Source of the DNA: Calditrichota bacterium
GTDB taxonomy: Bacteria; Calditrichota; Calditrichia; RBG-13-44-9; J042
NCBI GenBank assembly: GCA_013150955.1
Contig: JAADJD010000023.1
Location: forward strand, 1-44,410
Reading direction: 5' to 3'
Length of the DNA stretch: 44,410 bases
A program made the position numbers and the translations under genes. Shown here in pieces: positions 7,927-16,489 of the stretch (within the stretch, counting starts at the first letter, position 1; every line of letters begins with the position of its first letter). Under the pieces are notes generated by a model, which was given only the letters and a program-made list of their open reading frames with translations, had not been told where the DNA came from and ran no database searches.

Positions 7927-8403
7927 TTATTTGAGCAGCTTGGCCAGGATGATCCCCAGGATCAGCCAGATTGGAATGGAAAAAAGCAGCGCCCACACAA
8001 ACCCCTGTACTGTGCTCAATCGCTCCTTTAGATTTTTCTTTTCGAAGGCCCGTTCGATGCGGATTTTGACGTCTTCCATGTGGAAGGGTTTGGTGATGTA
8101 ATCGTACGCCCCCTGTTTGATGGCTTCGACGGCGGTTTCGATGGAGGGATAGCCAGTGATCATCAGGAAAATCACATCTTTGTCCTGTTCGCGAATGCGT
8201 TTGAGCAGTTCCAGTCCGTCAATGTTGGGCATGAGCAGGTCAGAGATGATCAGATCGAAATTGCCGGGACGGAATTTTTCCAGGGCATCGGTTCCGTCTT
8301 TGGCGGTGACGACAAAATATCCCAGGTTAGTCAGGTAATTCGACAACACCTCCCGAATATTTTCCTCATCATCAACCACCATCACATTACCAAGTTTTTT
8401 CAT
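7927..8403 (-). CDS. Response-regulator receiver with C-terminal membrane helix
   Basis: Residues 5-121 form a canonical CheY-like receiver: acidic pair Asp11-Asp12, phosphoacceptor Asp55 in LIISDLLMP, switch Thr83 and Lys105 in TKPF. After a basic linker (EKKNLKERL) comes a single strongly hydrophobic helix at about 135-155 ending in KLLK, not a DNA-binding or enzymatic output domain. The protein is therefore predicted to be a receiver tethered to the inner membrane, which is unusual. GAGGAGG lies upstream of the ATG. It has its own promoter and is separated from purL by 184 nt. The partner kinase is not adjacent; the kinase-like gene at 12876-13940 on the same strand is one candidate. Confidence 0.9.
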   Translation of the reverse strand: MKKLGNVMVVDDEENIREVLSNYLTNLGYFVVTAKDGTDALEKFRPGNFDLIISDLLMPNIDGLELLKRIREQDKDVIFLMITGYPSIETAVEAIKQGAYDYITKPFHMEDVKIRIERAFEKKNLKERLSTVQGFVWALLFSIPIWLILGIILAKLLK

Positions 8404-8438
8404 CCGACCTCCTCATTGTTTGGATTCCCGCAAGCACC

Positions 8439-8466
8439 AATATAAATGAAATGCGTTGAAAGTCAA
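8439..8466 (-). promoter_or_regulatory. Promoter of the membrane-tethered receiver gene
   Basis: On the minus strand TTGACT (8466-8461) and TATATT (8444-8439) are 16 bases apart, giving a leader of about 30 nt. Confidence 0.6.
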
Positions 8467-8587
8467 GCCTTTTGTCCAAAATAACTCTCAAATTTTAAAC
8501 GACTTAAACCTGTTTATCGATTATCGACGATTGTCAGGAGAACTCAACCCGAAAAATGGATCTTTTCCTGTCGCCTGCCGGTGCCTT

Positions 8588-10813
8588 TTACCATTCCATG
8601 ATGCGCGGCAGGGTGTGGTAGTAAATCTCGACCAATTCGGAGACCGGGATGTTCAGGTGCGGCGAAATGACCAGATGGTTGCCGCCGACTGTACCCAGGT
8701 ATTGGATGGGAATCTGCCGCTCCTGGAACCACCGTTCCAGCTGCTGATGGTTCCGGGGCGAAGCGGTGAGTAAGAACCGCGATTGGCTTTCGCTAAACAA
8801 CCACCATTCCGGTCGCGGCGCATCGATGGGGAATTCGATCTCTGCACCAATGGGACGATTGGGATTCAAGATGCAACACTCAGCCAGCGCCACCGCCAGG
8901 CCGCCATCGGACAGATCGTGAGCGGATGCCACCAGTCCTTCGCGAATGGCACCCAGTACAGCCTGTTGCACGGCCTTTTCCTGTGCCAGATCCAGTGCAG
9001 GAACGTCTCCGGTGACCTTCTGGTACACCTCTTTTAAAAATTCACTCCCGCCAATTTCCGGTCGGGTTTCACCAATCAAATAAATTCGGTCACCGGCATT
9101 CTGGAATCCCGCCGGGGTAATATGGTCAATGTCTTCAATGAGGCCCACCATTCCGATAACGGGTGTGGGATACACGGCCCCTTCGGGACTTTCGTTGTAA
9201 AAACTGACGTTTCCGCCGGTGACGGGTGTTTCCAGAATCCGGCAGGCATCCCCGATACCGGCCACCGCCTCTTTAAACAGGTAAAACATTTCCGGCTTGT
9301 AGGGATTGCCAAAATTCAGGCAGTTGGTAATGGCCAGCGGCTGGGCACCGGTACAGACGACGTTGCGGGCGGACTCGGCTACCGCAATTTGTGCCCCGCG
9401 ACGGGGGTTTAAATAGACATAACGCCCGTTGCCGTCGGTTTTCATGGCGATCGCCTTTCGGGTTCCGCGGATGCGCACCACAGCCGCATCCCCACCGGGA
9501 TGGATGACCGTTCCCGTTTGCACCATGTGATCGTACTGTTCGTAAACCCAGCGCCGGGAAACGATATTGGGGGAAGAGAATACCTTGCGAAAGGCGGCTT
9601 CCAGATCGTCTACCGGGGGAAGCTGGTGCATATCGAATGATTGCACATCGTCCAGGTATTTCGGTCGTCTGGATTCCCGATGATAAACCGGCGCTCCGCC
9701 CCCCAGCACGCAGGAGTCAGGGGGAAGTTCGGCCACTTTTTGGCCGTGATGATATACCCGCAGCACCGGCTCGTCGATTACCTCGCCAATCTGTTCACAA
9801 ATCAAGTCCCACTTCTGGCAGATTTCGCGAACCGCTTCTTCTTTCCCTTTTTTAACGACGGCCAGCATGCGTTCCTGAGATTCCGACAGCATGATCTCGT
9901 AAGCGCTCATGCCCGGTTCCCGTAATGGGACGTGATCCAGATTGATCACCATGCCCGCGTTGCCCTTGGCACTCATTTCGGTTGTGGAGCAGGTGATGCC
10001 GGCCGCCCCCATATCCTGTATCCCGATCAACAATTTTTTCTGGATCATTTCCAGGGTGGCTTCCAGCAGCAATTTTTCAGTGAATGGGTCGCCCACCTGA
10101 ACGTTGGGACGTTTTTCTTCGGAGGCTTCGGTGAGTTCTTCCGAGGCGAATGTGGCCCCGTGGATGCCATCCCGGCCGGTACGCGATCCGATAATAAACA
10201 CGGGATTCCCGGCCCCACGGGCAATGGCCGTGGCCGTTTGATCGTGGCGGACGATGCCGACCGTCATCGCGTTCACCAGCGGATTGTTGGTGTAACAATC
10301 CTCAAAGTAAATTTCACCCGCTACGGTTGGAACCCCCAGGCAGTTGCCGTAATCGGCAATGCCTCGAACCACCCCGTCAAAAAGGTAACGATTCCGGGCC
10401 TGGTTTAAGGGGCCAAAGCGCAGGGAATTGAGTGCGGCGATGGGACGGGCTCCCATGGAAAATACATCGCGCATAATGCCTCCCACCCCTGTGGCCGCAC
10501 CCTGGTACGGCTCGATGGCCGAGGGATGGTTGTGGCTTTCGATTTTGAAGCACACCGCCAGACCATCACCAATGTCCACCAGTCCCGCGTTTTCTTCTCC
10601 CGCACTCACCAGTAACCGCGGGCCGGTTCGGGGAAGTTTCTTGATTTCCGCAATGGAGTTTTTATAGGAACAGTGCTCGCTCCACATGACCGAGAAAATC
10701 CCCAGCTCGGTAAAAGTGGGCGTGCGGCCCAGGATCTCAACAATTTTCTGGTATTCTTCTTCGCTTAGGCCATGCTGGAGGGCCAGGTCAAGGGTTACTT
10801 CAGGTTCTTTCAT
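8588..10813 (-). CDS. purL: Phosphoribosylformylglycinamidine synthase, small-type PurL
   Basis: The protein of 741 residues has the length of the small PurL subunit that works with PurS and PurQ, not of the ~1,300-residue fused enzyme. It catalyses the ATP-dependent amidation of FGAR to FGAM in purine synthesis. The N-terminal catalytic His lies in SEHCSYKNS (about His47), followed by [24 protein letters not shown] (about 91-114) and GQKVAELPP-type inter-domain segments. The second AIRS-like half carries GGNVSFYNE and [19 protein letters not shown] is well placed before the ATG. Neither purS nor purQ is in the window. It follows uvrC by 70 nt and is probably co-transcribed with it. Confidence 0.97.
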   Translation of the reverse strand: MKEPEVTLDLALQHGLSEEEYQKIVEILGRTPTFTELGIFSVMWSEHCSYKNSIAEIKKLPRTGPRLLVSAGEENAGLVDIGDGLAVCFKIESHNHPSAIEPYQGAATGVGGIMRDVFSMGARPIAALNSLRFGPLNQARNRYLFDGVVRGIADYGNCLGVPTVAGEIYFEDCYTNNPLVNAMTVGIVRHDQTATAIARGAGNPVFIIGSRTGRDGIHGATFASEELTEASEEKRPNVQVGDPFTEKLLLEATLEMIQKKLLIGIQDMGAAGITCSTTEMSAKGNAGMVINLDHVPLREPGMSAYEIMLSESQERMLAVVKKGKEEAVREICQKWDLICEQIGEVIDEPVLRVYHHGQKVAELPPDSCVLGGGAPVYHRESRRPKYLDDVQSFDMHQLPPVDDLEAAFRKVFSSPNIVSRRWVYEQYDHMVQTGTVIHPGGDAAVVRIRGTRKAIAMKTDGNGRYVYLNPRRGAQIAVAESARNVVCTGAQPLAITNCLNFGNPYKPEMFYLFKEAVAGIGDACRILETPVTGGNVSFYNESPEGAVYPTPVIGMVGLIEDIDHITPAGFQNAGDRIYLIGETRPEIGGSEFLKEVYQKVTGDVPALDLAQEKAVQQAVLGAIREGLVASAHDLSDGGLAVALAECCILNPNRPIGAEIEFPIDAPRPEWWLFSESQSRFLLTASPRNHQQLERWFQERQIPIQYLGTVGGNHLVISPHLNIPVSELVEIYYHTLPRIMEW

Positions 10814-10883
10814 TCAAAAGCTCCTGTTCGGTTCGGCTGCAATTTTAACCAAAATTTTTGGTGGGTGCAAATTGAACTTACCT

Positions 10884-12755
10884 TTAGCGAGAATCCAGGG
10901 AGGCCGCTTGCGTTTCCGGATGGAGAAATTGGTACAGGGTGCGCGCCACCGTTTCCGGAAGTTTTCCCCGCGTCTTCAGCTCTTCCAGAGACGCCTGTTG
11001 CAGGTTTTTCAGGGAGCCGAAAGTTTTTAGCAGCATTTCCTTGCGTTTGGGGCCAATGCCGGGCACGTCATCCAGCGGGGATTTCATGGTGCGTTTCTGG
11101 TGCAGTTTTCGGAAATGGGTGATGGCAAAGCGGTGCGATTCATCCCGAATGTGCTGCAGCAATCGAAGGCCGGCGTTGCGTTTGGGGATGTTCTGCGGAT
11201 CGCGCACCCCCGGTAGATATACTTCCTCCAGCCGTTTGGCCAGCCCGATGATGGGCTGATCGGTAATCCCCAGTTCCTGCAGCGCTTCCAGTGCGCTGTT
11301 CAGCTGGCCTTTGCCCCCGTCGATGAGAATCAAATCCGGAAGGGATTGCTTTTCCTCCAGCAACCGCCGGTACCGTCGGAACACCGCCTCCTTCATCATG
11401 GCGAAATCATCGGGCGTGGTTTTGCTGCGAATTTTGAAGATGCGATATTCGCTTTTCCGGGGTTTCCCGTTGATGAAACACACCATGGAGGCCACCGCAT
11501 CCTGTCCCTGAATATTGGAAACGTCGAATGCTTCGATGCGGCGCGGTGGCTGTTCCAGATGTAATGCCTTTTGCAATTCCTGAACGTTGAATGGCACATA
11601 GTCCTTGCGCTTACTTTTCTGGAGCAGGAGTTCGTCCAGCAAAAAGCGGGCATTTTTCTGAGTCAATTCGATCAATTTTTTCTTTTCCCCGATCTGCGGA
11701 ATAACCAGGGAAACTTTCTGGCCGGCCTGCTGACTTAACCAGGATTCCACCACGTGCGTATCTTCCTCCGGTGCAAAGGGCAGCAAAATTTGCGGGGGGA
11801 TGGTGTCCGTGTTCAAATAAAATTGCTTCAGGAATTCCGAAAGAATTTCCTCCGGTGACCGGTTTTCCACACCCTCCAGGTAAAAGTGCTGGCGCCCAAT
11901 CACCTTGCCATCCCGAATTTTGAACACCACCGCGCAGGCATCTTCGTCCTCCACAGCCAGTGCAATGACGTCCCGATCCTCAAAATCCGGTAACACCACT
12001 TTTCTGGCGCCAAAATAGTAGTTTTCAATCATCTGGATTTGATCCCGCAGACGGGCCGCTTCCTCGAAGTTTAAATTCGCCGCTTCCTCTTTCATCCGGG
12101 TCTCCAGTTCCCGGATCAAGTCGCGAGTTTTACCTTTCAAAAATTGCTCCACCTGATGAATCATCCGTTGATAGGCTTCCTGGCTGACCAGTCCCTGGCA
12201 GGGCCCCTGACATCGATGAATGTGGTAGTCCAGGCACAGCTTTACCTTGCCGGATTGAATGACCTCATCGTCCAGTCGAAATTTGCAGGAACGAATGGGG
12301 AAAATCCGCCGCAGGGTTTTCATGATGTGCCGCAGGTGTTTGACATCCGTGTAGGGGCCCAGGTAGCGGGAACCATCCTGCACAATTTTCCGGGTTACCA
12401 GAACCCGCGGAAAGGGTTCGTTGGTGATGCGAATGTAGGGGTAACTCTTGTCGTCCCGTAAAAAAACGTTGTAACGGGGACGATGCTTTTTGATCAGATT
12501 GGCTTCCAGGATCAGCGCTTCCACTTCCGAATCCACCAGAATGGTTTCGATGGTGGCGATTTGTTTGATCAGGGCGCGCGTTTTGGGATCCAGGGGACGC
12601 GATTGCTGGAAATAGCTGCGAACCCGGTGGCGAAGATTTTTTGCTTTGCCCACGTAAATGACCGTGCCCTCGGCGTTTTTGAACAGGTAAACGCCAGGTT
12701 CATTCGGAAGATTTTCCAGTGATGATTTATCGACCGTCAGGTTTTTGGTGGTCAT
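10884..12755 (-). CDS. uvrC: UvrABC excision nuclease subunit C
   Basis: From the ATG this protein has 623 residues, a normal UvrC length. Domains in order: GIY-YIG nuclease (GVYLF at 21-25, VIYVGKA at 32-38) for the 3' incision, a Cys-containing linker (CLDYHIHRCQGPC, about 174-186), the UVR coiled-coil motif that binds UvrB (about 206-241), the RNase H-like C-terminal nuclease (EAFDVSNIQG, about 407-416; LILIDGGKGQL, about 476-486) for the 5' incision, and a helix-hairpin-helix end (DDVPGIGPKRKEMLL, about 561-575). It acts in nucleotide-excision repair. An in-frame GTG at 12764 is an alternative start; neither start has a strong ribosome-binding site. Confidence 0.96.
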   Translation of the reverse strand: MTTKNLTVDKSSLENLPNEPGVYLFKNAEGTVIYVGKAKNLRHRVRSYFQQSRPLDPKTRALIKQIATIETILVDSEVEALILEANLIKKHRPRYNVFLRDDKSYPYIRITNEPFPRVLVTRKIVQDGSRYLGPYTDVKHLRHIMKTLRRIFPIRSCKFRLDDEVIQSGKVKLCLDYHIHRCQGPCQGLVSQEAYQRMIHQVEQFLKGKTRDLIRELETRMKEEAANLNFEEAARLRDQIQMIENYYFGARKVVLPDFEDRDVIALAVEDEDACAVVFKIRDGKVIGRQHFYLEGVENRSPEEILSEFLKQFYLNTDTIPPQILLPFAPEEDTHVVESWLSQQAGQKVSLVIPQIGEKKKLIELTQKNARFLLDELLLQKSKRKDYVPFNVQELQKALHLEQPPRRIEAFDVSNIQGQDAVASMVCFINGKPRKSEYRIFKIRSKTTPDDFAMMKEAVFRRYRRLLEEKQSLPDLILIDGGKGQLNSALEALQELGITDQPIIGLAKRLEEVYLPGVRDPQNIPKRNAGLRLLQHIRDESHRFAITHFRKLHQKRTMKSPLDDVPGIGPKRKEMLLKTFGSLKNLQQASLEELKTRGKLPETVARTLYQFLHPETQAASLDSR

Positions 12756-12875
12756 CTGTTTCACGCTTTGTGTTTCGGTTCCAATGATTCAAAGCATGAA
12801 CCGGGTTTTTGTTTCCTTTTGCTGATGCCGGATAAGCTCGGCTCAGGATACCCGTTCGATCATGTTGCATCGGGA

Positions 12876-13940
12876 TCAGGGCAGGGGAACCGGAAACTCA
12901 TACCGCAGTTTCATGCCATCCTGCCGACAGGACAGTTTTAAAATGCCCCGCGTTTCTTCCATGCACAGGGAAAGGAAACGGGTGTCCAGACCGGGGATGC
13001 AGGTGCGGGCAATCTCCAGAAAATCGCCCTCCAGGTATAATGGAAGCGGTGCCAGATCGCTGTGGGGCTGTTCAAATTCACCGCTAAAATCGATGGAAAA
13101 TCCAATGTGGGAACCGTTCATGAATGATTTTACCAGGAAAACGTACTCCTTCCGCTCGTTTACGTAGTGGCGAAAGAAGTAGTAGCATTCCGAAAAAATG
13201 CCGCTGAGTTTGGCGTAGGTGCTGTCGAACTCCGGAATGCTGGATGAAAAATCGTTTACCTTTTCGACCTGATGTTTAAAGAACAGATCGCAATTTAAGA
13301 AGGCGATTTCTTCCCGCAAAAAGCGATTGAAGTTGATCTTGGATCGTCCGGGGTTCTTTTCATTTACCACTTTAAAGGAAACGTTTTCCAGGATGCCCTG
13401 AAGCCGGTAGCCCACACGGATGATTTCATCGAATTCCTGGATGTCCGAGTACTGGTACTGCATGAGCTCGATACGTCCGGTGATGGTACCCAGCGGCCCA
13501 TTGATGTTGTGGATCAGACCGGGAAATCCACGGGCTTGAAAGAGCAGCCGTTTTTCCGATGCCGGAATGGTCACCCGACTCGCCTCTACCGGGTCTTTCA
13601 CAAACATCAGAAATAGCCGTTGTCCCTCCCGGTTTCGGGTCAACCGCATGAAGGTAGGCAGGGGAGGGGACAGCACCCCATCATGCCCCTTCCACAAAAA
13701 GTGATTGCTGTTGTAATCTTTGATTTCAAAGAAGGACAGGAACAGCTCCATGGTCAGGTCGTTGGGGATAAGAAAATGCTCTCGGAAATTGAACTGCTTC
13801 CAGTTTTCCTTGCGCCATTGTAAAAATGTTTTGTGTGCTGGCCGAATGGACAGCAGATTGCCCTGAGCCGAGATTTGAATAAGGAAGAAATTGATAAAAT
13901 GCAGGAAGTCGTCCAGTTGTGATGAAGTGAGTCCGGTCAT
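12876..13940 (-). CDS. Histidine-kinase-like protein with H-box but no visible ATP-binding motifs
   Basis: This 354-residue cytoplasmic protein starts with a PAS-like region (about 1-120; ISAQGNLLSIRPAHKTFLQW is typical). An H-box follows at about 141-160 in which His144 lies in HNINGPLGTITGRIELMQ, close to the HDINNPLG form of HisKA kinases. The remaining ~190 residues have a secondary-structure pattern like a HATPase domain, but I find no N-box (NxxxN) and no DxGxG or GxGxG glycine boxes. It may be a phosphotransfer or scaffold protein, or a strongly diverged kinase. AAGGTGATC precedes the ATG and there is a good promoter upstream. It is followed by uvrC. Confidence 0.7.
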   Translation of the reverse strand: MTGLTSSQLDDFLHFINFFLIQISAQGNLLSIRPAHKTFLQWRKENWKQFNFREHFLIPNDLTMELFLSFFEIKDYNSNHFLWKGHDGVLSPPLPTFMRLTRNREGQRLFLMFVKDPVEASRVTIPASEKRLLFQARGFPGLIHNINGPLGTITGRIELMQYQYSDIQEFDEIIRVGYRLQGILENVSFKVVNEKNPGRSKINFNRFLREEIAFLNCDLFFKHQVEKVNDFSSSIPEFDSTYAKLSGIFSECYYFFRHYVNERKEYVFLVKSFMNGSHIGFSIDFSGEFEQPHSDLAPLPLYLEGDFLEIARTCIPGLDTRFLSLCMEETRGILKLSCRQDGMKLRYEFPVPLP

Positions 13941-14076
13941 GGTACGCGATCACCTTATTTAATAGACCCGTCGTCCACCCCAGATCAGCCCGTTGTGCGG
14001 ATGGAGTAATCCGCCCTGCCGTTGCCCGGAATAATACGCCGGGTAATTCCAGTAAAATCTATAAATTACCGTTTTG

Positions 14077-14104
14077 AATTTAAGCGAAAAGTTGAAACAG
14101 TCAA
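14077..14104 (-). promoter_or_regulatory. Promoter of the kinase-like gene (and probably uvrC-purL)
   Basis: On the minus strand TTGACT (14104-14099) and TAAATT (14082-14077) are 16 bases apart. The leader is about 130 nt; I recognise no riboswitch in it. Confidence 0.6.
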
Positions 14105-14133
14105 GCAAAATCTGCGAAACCCCGGCGGTTTTT

Positions 14134-14302
14134 TTAACCCAAATAATGTGCTAAACCACGAATACCGCGAATGAAACCTAAAAATAACCCCAAAATCATG
14201 CAAAAGCCGCGAAACCCATTTTCATCCAGATTGAATCCAATGGATTTTATTTTATTTGTGTTCATTCGTGTCATTCGTGGTCTTAAGCATGATCCGGGTT
14301 TA
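14134..14302 (+). repeat. Dispersed intergenic repeat, copy E
   Basis: A complete copy: left end CCACGAATACCGCGAATGA, core TCATCCAGATTGAATCCA, right end TTCGTGTCATTCGTGG and outer segment GCATGATCCGGGTTTA. It lies between the terminator of the iron-sulfur gene and the promoter of the kinase-like gene. Confidence 0.85.
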
Positions 14303-14333
14303 CCGCGGGTATTTCCTGTGACCGGATCCCGGA

Positions 14334-14374
14334 ACGCAAAAACGAAAAGGCGGGTGGGAATGGTTCCACCCGCC
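14334..14374 (-). terminator. Rho-independent terminator of the A-type Fe-S gene
   Basis: Read on the minus strand, a 9-bp GC-rich stem (GGCGGGTGG/CCACCCGCC, 14374-14366 with 14357-14349) is followed directly by TTTTCGTTTTTG. It lies about 40 nt after the stop codon. Confidence 0.85.
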
Positions 14375-14411
14375 GATGGGTTCGTTCGTGTAGCGATTTC
14401 TCTCCTGGCGA

Positions 14412-14747
14412 TTAGTGATGTCCGCAACCGCAGGAATGCGAATGCGAGTGGGATTGTGGCGAAGGATTCTGGTTCCGGAAGATGAATCCCTTCACGTGCT
14501 CTTCCTCAATAAAGTCCAGTATCGCCCCCTGCAAATGCGCCGCGCTGTGTTGATCAATAAAAATGGTCACCCCATCAAACTTCAACACATGGTCACTGGG
14601 ACGGGGCGCCTTCTGGATCTCCAGAAAATAACTGAAGCCCGAACACCCACAACCCTCCACGCTAATGCGCAGGCCGTAATCTTCCTTGCCCTCGGAGGCC
14701 AGCACTTCTTTGATCTGAGCAATGGCCTTTTCGGTAACATCTATCAT
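14412..14747 (-). CDS. A-type iron-sulfur carrier (IscA/ErpA/HesB family) with His-rich tail
   Basis: The 111-residue protein aligns along its whole length with A-type Fe-S carriers that deliver clusters to apoproteins. The first conserved Cys is in GCGCSGFSY (Cys35, with an extra Cys33), followed by DGVTIFID (58-65) and the C-terminal CGCG pair (Cys106, Cys108). Between GFIFRNQNP and CGCG lies an unusual SHSHSHS insertion, and the chain ends in His-His, giving a metal-binding-looking tail. I chose the ATG at 14747 because the family starts here and GGGGTGT precedes it; upstream ATGs would add non-conserved residues. It is a single-gene unit with its own promoter and terminator. Confidence 0.92.
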   Translation of the reverse strand: MIDVTEKAIAQIKEVLASEGKEDYGLRISVEGCGCSGFSYFLEIQKAPRPSDHVLKFDGVTIFIDQHSAAHLQGAILDFIEEEHVKGFIFRNQNPSPQSHSHSHSCGCGHH

Positions 14748-14793
14748 AACACACCCCATTTTTTCTTTAATTGTAAAATTTTTACGATGAATT

Positions 14794-14821
14794 AATTTAA
14801 TAAAATATTTTCCGCAATCAA
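14794..14821 (-). promoter_or_regulatory. Promoter of the A-type Fe-S gene
   Basis: On the minus strand TTGATT (14821-14816) and TAAATT (14799-14794) are 16 bases apart, about 47 nt before the start codon. Confidence 0.6.
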
Positions 14822-14920
14822 GCGCCATTATGGGTTTTATGGAAAAAGGCGCTGGATTTCTCTTCGGATGAAGCGCCCGGCAGACTGCCCTGCGGCGACA
14901 GGTGTCCAATTCTTTTCGTC

Positions 14921-14949
14921 TTGCATTTCTGGGGGCAAACGGCTAAATT
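14921..14949 (+). promoter_or_regulatory. Promoter of the TPR lipoprotein gene
   Basis: TTGCAT (14921-14926) and TAAATT (14944-14949) are 17 bases apart, about 38 nt before the start codon. It is divergent from the Fe-S gene promoter. Confidence 0.6.
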
Positions 14950-14987
14950 AATTCGCTAAATTCAGGGAACCAATCATTGGAGGGGTT

Positions 14988-15395
14988 ATGAAGCATCGAG
15001 CCATCGGGGTATTGCTGATCATTGGTGTGCTGTTCGCCTGTAGCAAAAAATTAGGGGAGAAAGATTACTACGATCTGGCCAATCAATATATGGCAAAAGA
15101 AGACTGGAAACAGGCCGAGGCCTATTTTGAAAAAATCGTCCAGGAATTTCCCAACGGCATGTACACCTCCAAAGCTTTGTTCATGGTGGGCTTCATCAAC
15201 GCCAATTATCTGAATAATTACGATAAGGCCAGGGAGTATTATCAGAAATTCATTGACCGGTATCCCAATCACGAGCTGGCCGATGATGCCAAATACGAGC
15301 TGGAGAATATGGGGAAGAACATCGATGATCTACCGTTCCTGAAGGATGAAACCCTTCAGGAAGGGCAGGCAAAAGTGGATGAGACCACGCAATAA
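14988..15395 (+). CDS. Small TPR-repeat lipoprotein
   Basis: This 135-residue protein has a lipoprotein signal peptide ending in VLFAC with the lipidated Cys at residue 18. Two or three TPR-like helical pairs follow (about 26-107; DYYDLANQYMAKEDWKQAEAYFEKIVQEFP, then ALFMVGFINANYLNNYDKAREYYQKFIDRYP), similar to the first half of BamD and to YbgF/CpoB-type repeats. It probably acts as a protein-binding scaffold at the outer membrane, but it is much shorter than BamD. GGAGGGG precedes the ATG. It has its own promoter and terminator. Confidence 0.85.
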   Translation: MKHRAIGVLLIIGVLFACSKKLGEKDYYDLANQYMAKEDWKQAEAYFEKIVQEFPNGMYTSKALFMVGFINANYLNNYDKAREYYQKFIDRYPNHELADDAKYELENMGKNIDDLPFLKDETLQEGQAKVDETTQ

Positions 15396-15419
15396 ATGAG
15401 GGGAAACATACGGAAAAAG

Positions 15420-15457
15420 AAAAGGGGTGTTGTGGCTGACCTTCACCCCTTTTTTTG
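15420..15457 (+). terminator. Rho-independent terminator of the TPR lipoprotein gene
   Basis: The stem AAAGGGGTG/CACCCCTTT (15421-15429 with 15444-15452) runs into a seven-base T tract at 15450-15456, 25 nt after the stop codon. Confidence 0.85.
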
Positions 15458-15480
15458 TGTTAAAAATTCTACTCCGGAAC

Positions 15481-15508
15481 TTGAGCAAAAAATGATCAGT
15501 TAAAAATT
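15481..15508 (+). promoter_or_regulatory. Possible promoter of the Bat/MoxR/Gld cluster
   Basis: TTGAGC (15481-15486) is followed after 16 bases by AAAATT (15503-15508) in an AT-rich stretch just before the first gene of the cluster. The match is weaker than for other promoters in the window. Confidence 0.35.
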
Positions 15509-15523
15509 AATTTAAAAATTTGA

Positions 15524-16489
15524 GTGATGATGCGCATTCGTCAGTTCATTCGGGTTATCGCAATATTTTTGGGCATGATTTTGAACGCTGTTCCACTGCT
15601 GGCGCAATCGGCGGATGATACGGTGACCGTTGCGGCACCCCCTGCGATTGAGTTTAAGGCATATGTTGAGCAAAGTCGGGTGCCTTTGAATCAGAAGGTA
15701 ATCTTCCATGTGGAGCTTTCCTGGATTGGGCCGCTCAATCGTTACGAAATTCAGCCCATCGAGCAGCCGGTGCTTACCAACTTATTGATGGAAGGCAGCG
15801 GTGCGGCCAACCGATTGATCCCGCTGGAAAATGGAAAATACCGCTCGGTTAAGACCATCACCTATCAGTTTCGTCCCATGGAAATGGGCATGGCTTACAT
15901 CGACGGGATTTTAATTCGTTATCGCGATCGAGTGACCGGGGAGGAGGATCAATTACAATCCCAGCGGATCATGGTGGAAATTGTGGAACCGGTGGCGGAA
16001 GGGGGCAAACACGTTCGGGCGATCATTTACATTGTGTTGCTGGGATTGTTTTTCAGCACGGTGTTGTATTTTGTGGTGCAGTATGTGCGCCGGCGTCGAA
16101 TGACCGAACCGGAAACCCGTCCCGCCATGCCACTGGCTGAACGTTATCTGGTCAAGATCGGGCAGGAGGTGGATCCCCGCTCCACCAACCTGGCCGAAAT
16201 GACCCGTCGATTATCCCGAATTTTTCGGGAATATCTTTCCAGAGAGTTTGAATTTCCCACCCTGGAGGCCAGCACCAGCGAAATTCTAACCCATTTGCGC
16301 CAGAAGAATCTGGACGAACTGGAAGTGAATCGGCTGGAGGCTGTGTTCCACAAACTGGATGAAATCAAATTTGCGGGACGCAAGGTTGAACCCACCGAAT
16401 TCATGGAAATTTATGGCGTCATCGAGGCCTTTTTGAATAAACGCAAAGAATTGTGGTATGCCAGGCGACCAGAAGTAAAGGAGGTGTGA
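15524..16489 (+). CDS. BatD-like membrane protein 1 with cytosolic helical module
   Basis: The 321-residue protein has a signal peptide (about 1-28, ending LLAQS), an extracytoplasmic Ig-like beta domain of BatD type (about 42-156; KAYVEQSRVPLNQKVIF), one transmembrane helix (166-188) and a cytosolic helical region (about 222-310). The cytosolic part includes LSRIFREYLSREF and LEAVFHKLDEIKFAGR, which resemble the C-termini of the proteins at 19367-20386 and 28245-30053. In Bat/MoxR operons such proteins are thought to pass signals across the inner membrane to VWA proteins; the exact role is unknown. It overlaps moxR by one base (TGATG). Confidence 0.75.
   Translation: MMMRIRQFIRVIAIFLGMILNAVPLLAQSADDTVTVAAPPAIEFKAYVEQSRVPLNQKVIFHVELSWIGPLNRYEIQPIEQPVLTNLLMEGSGAANRLIPLENGKYRSVKTITYQFRPMEMGMAYIDGILIRYRDRVTGEEDQLQSQRIMVEIVEPVAEGGKHVRAIIYIVLLGLFFSTVLYFVVQYVRRRRMTEPETRPAMPLAERYLVKIGQEVDPRSTNLAEMTRRLSRIFREYLSREFEFPTLEASTSEILTHLRQKNLDELEVNRLEAVFHKLDEIKFAGRKVEPTEFMEIYGVIEAFLNKRKELWYARRPEVKEV

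Noticed and set aside
8080-8445. Plus-strand open frame opposite the receiver gene
   Set aside because: The minus strand has an intact receiver domain with all catalytic residues plus a good promoter; this is its shadow.
9932-10408. Plus-strand open frame of 158 codons opposite purL
   Set aside because: It lies wholly inside the well-supported purL gene on the other strand, has no recognisable domain and no ribosome-binding site.
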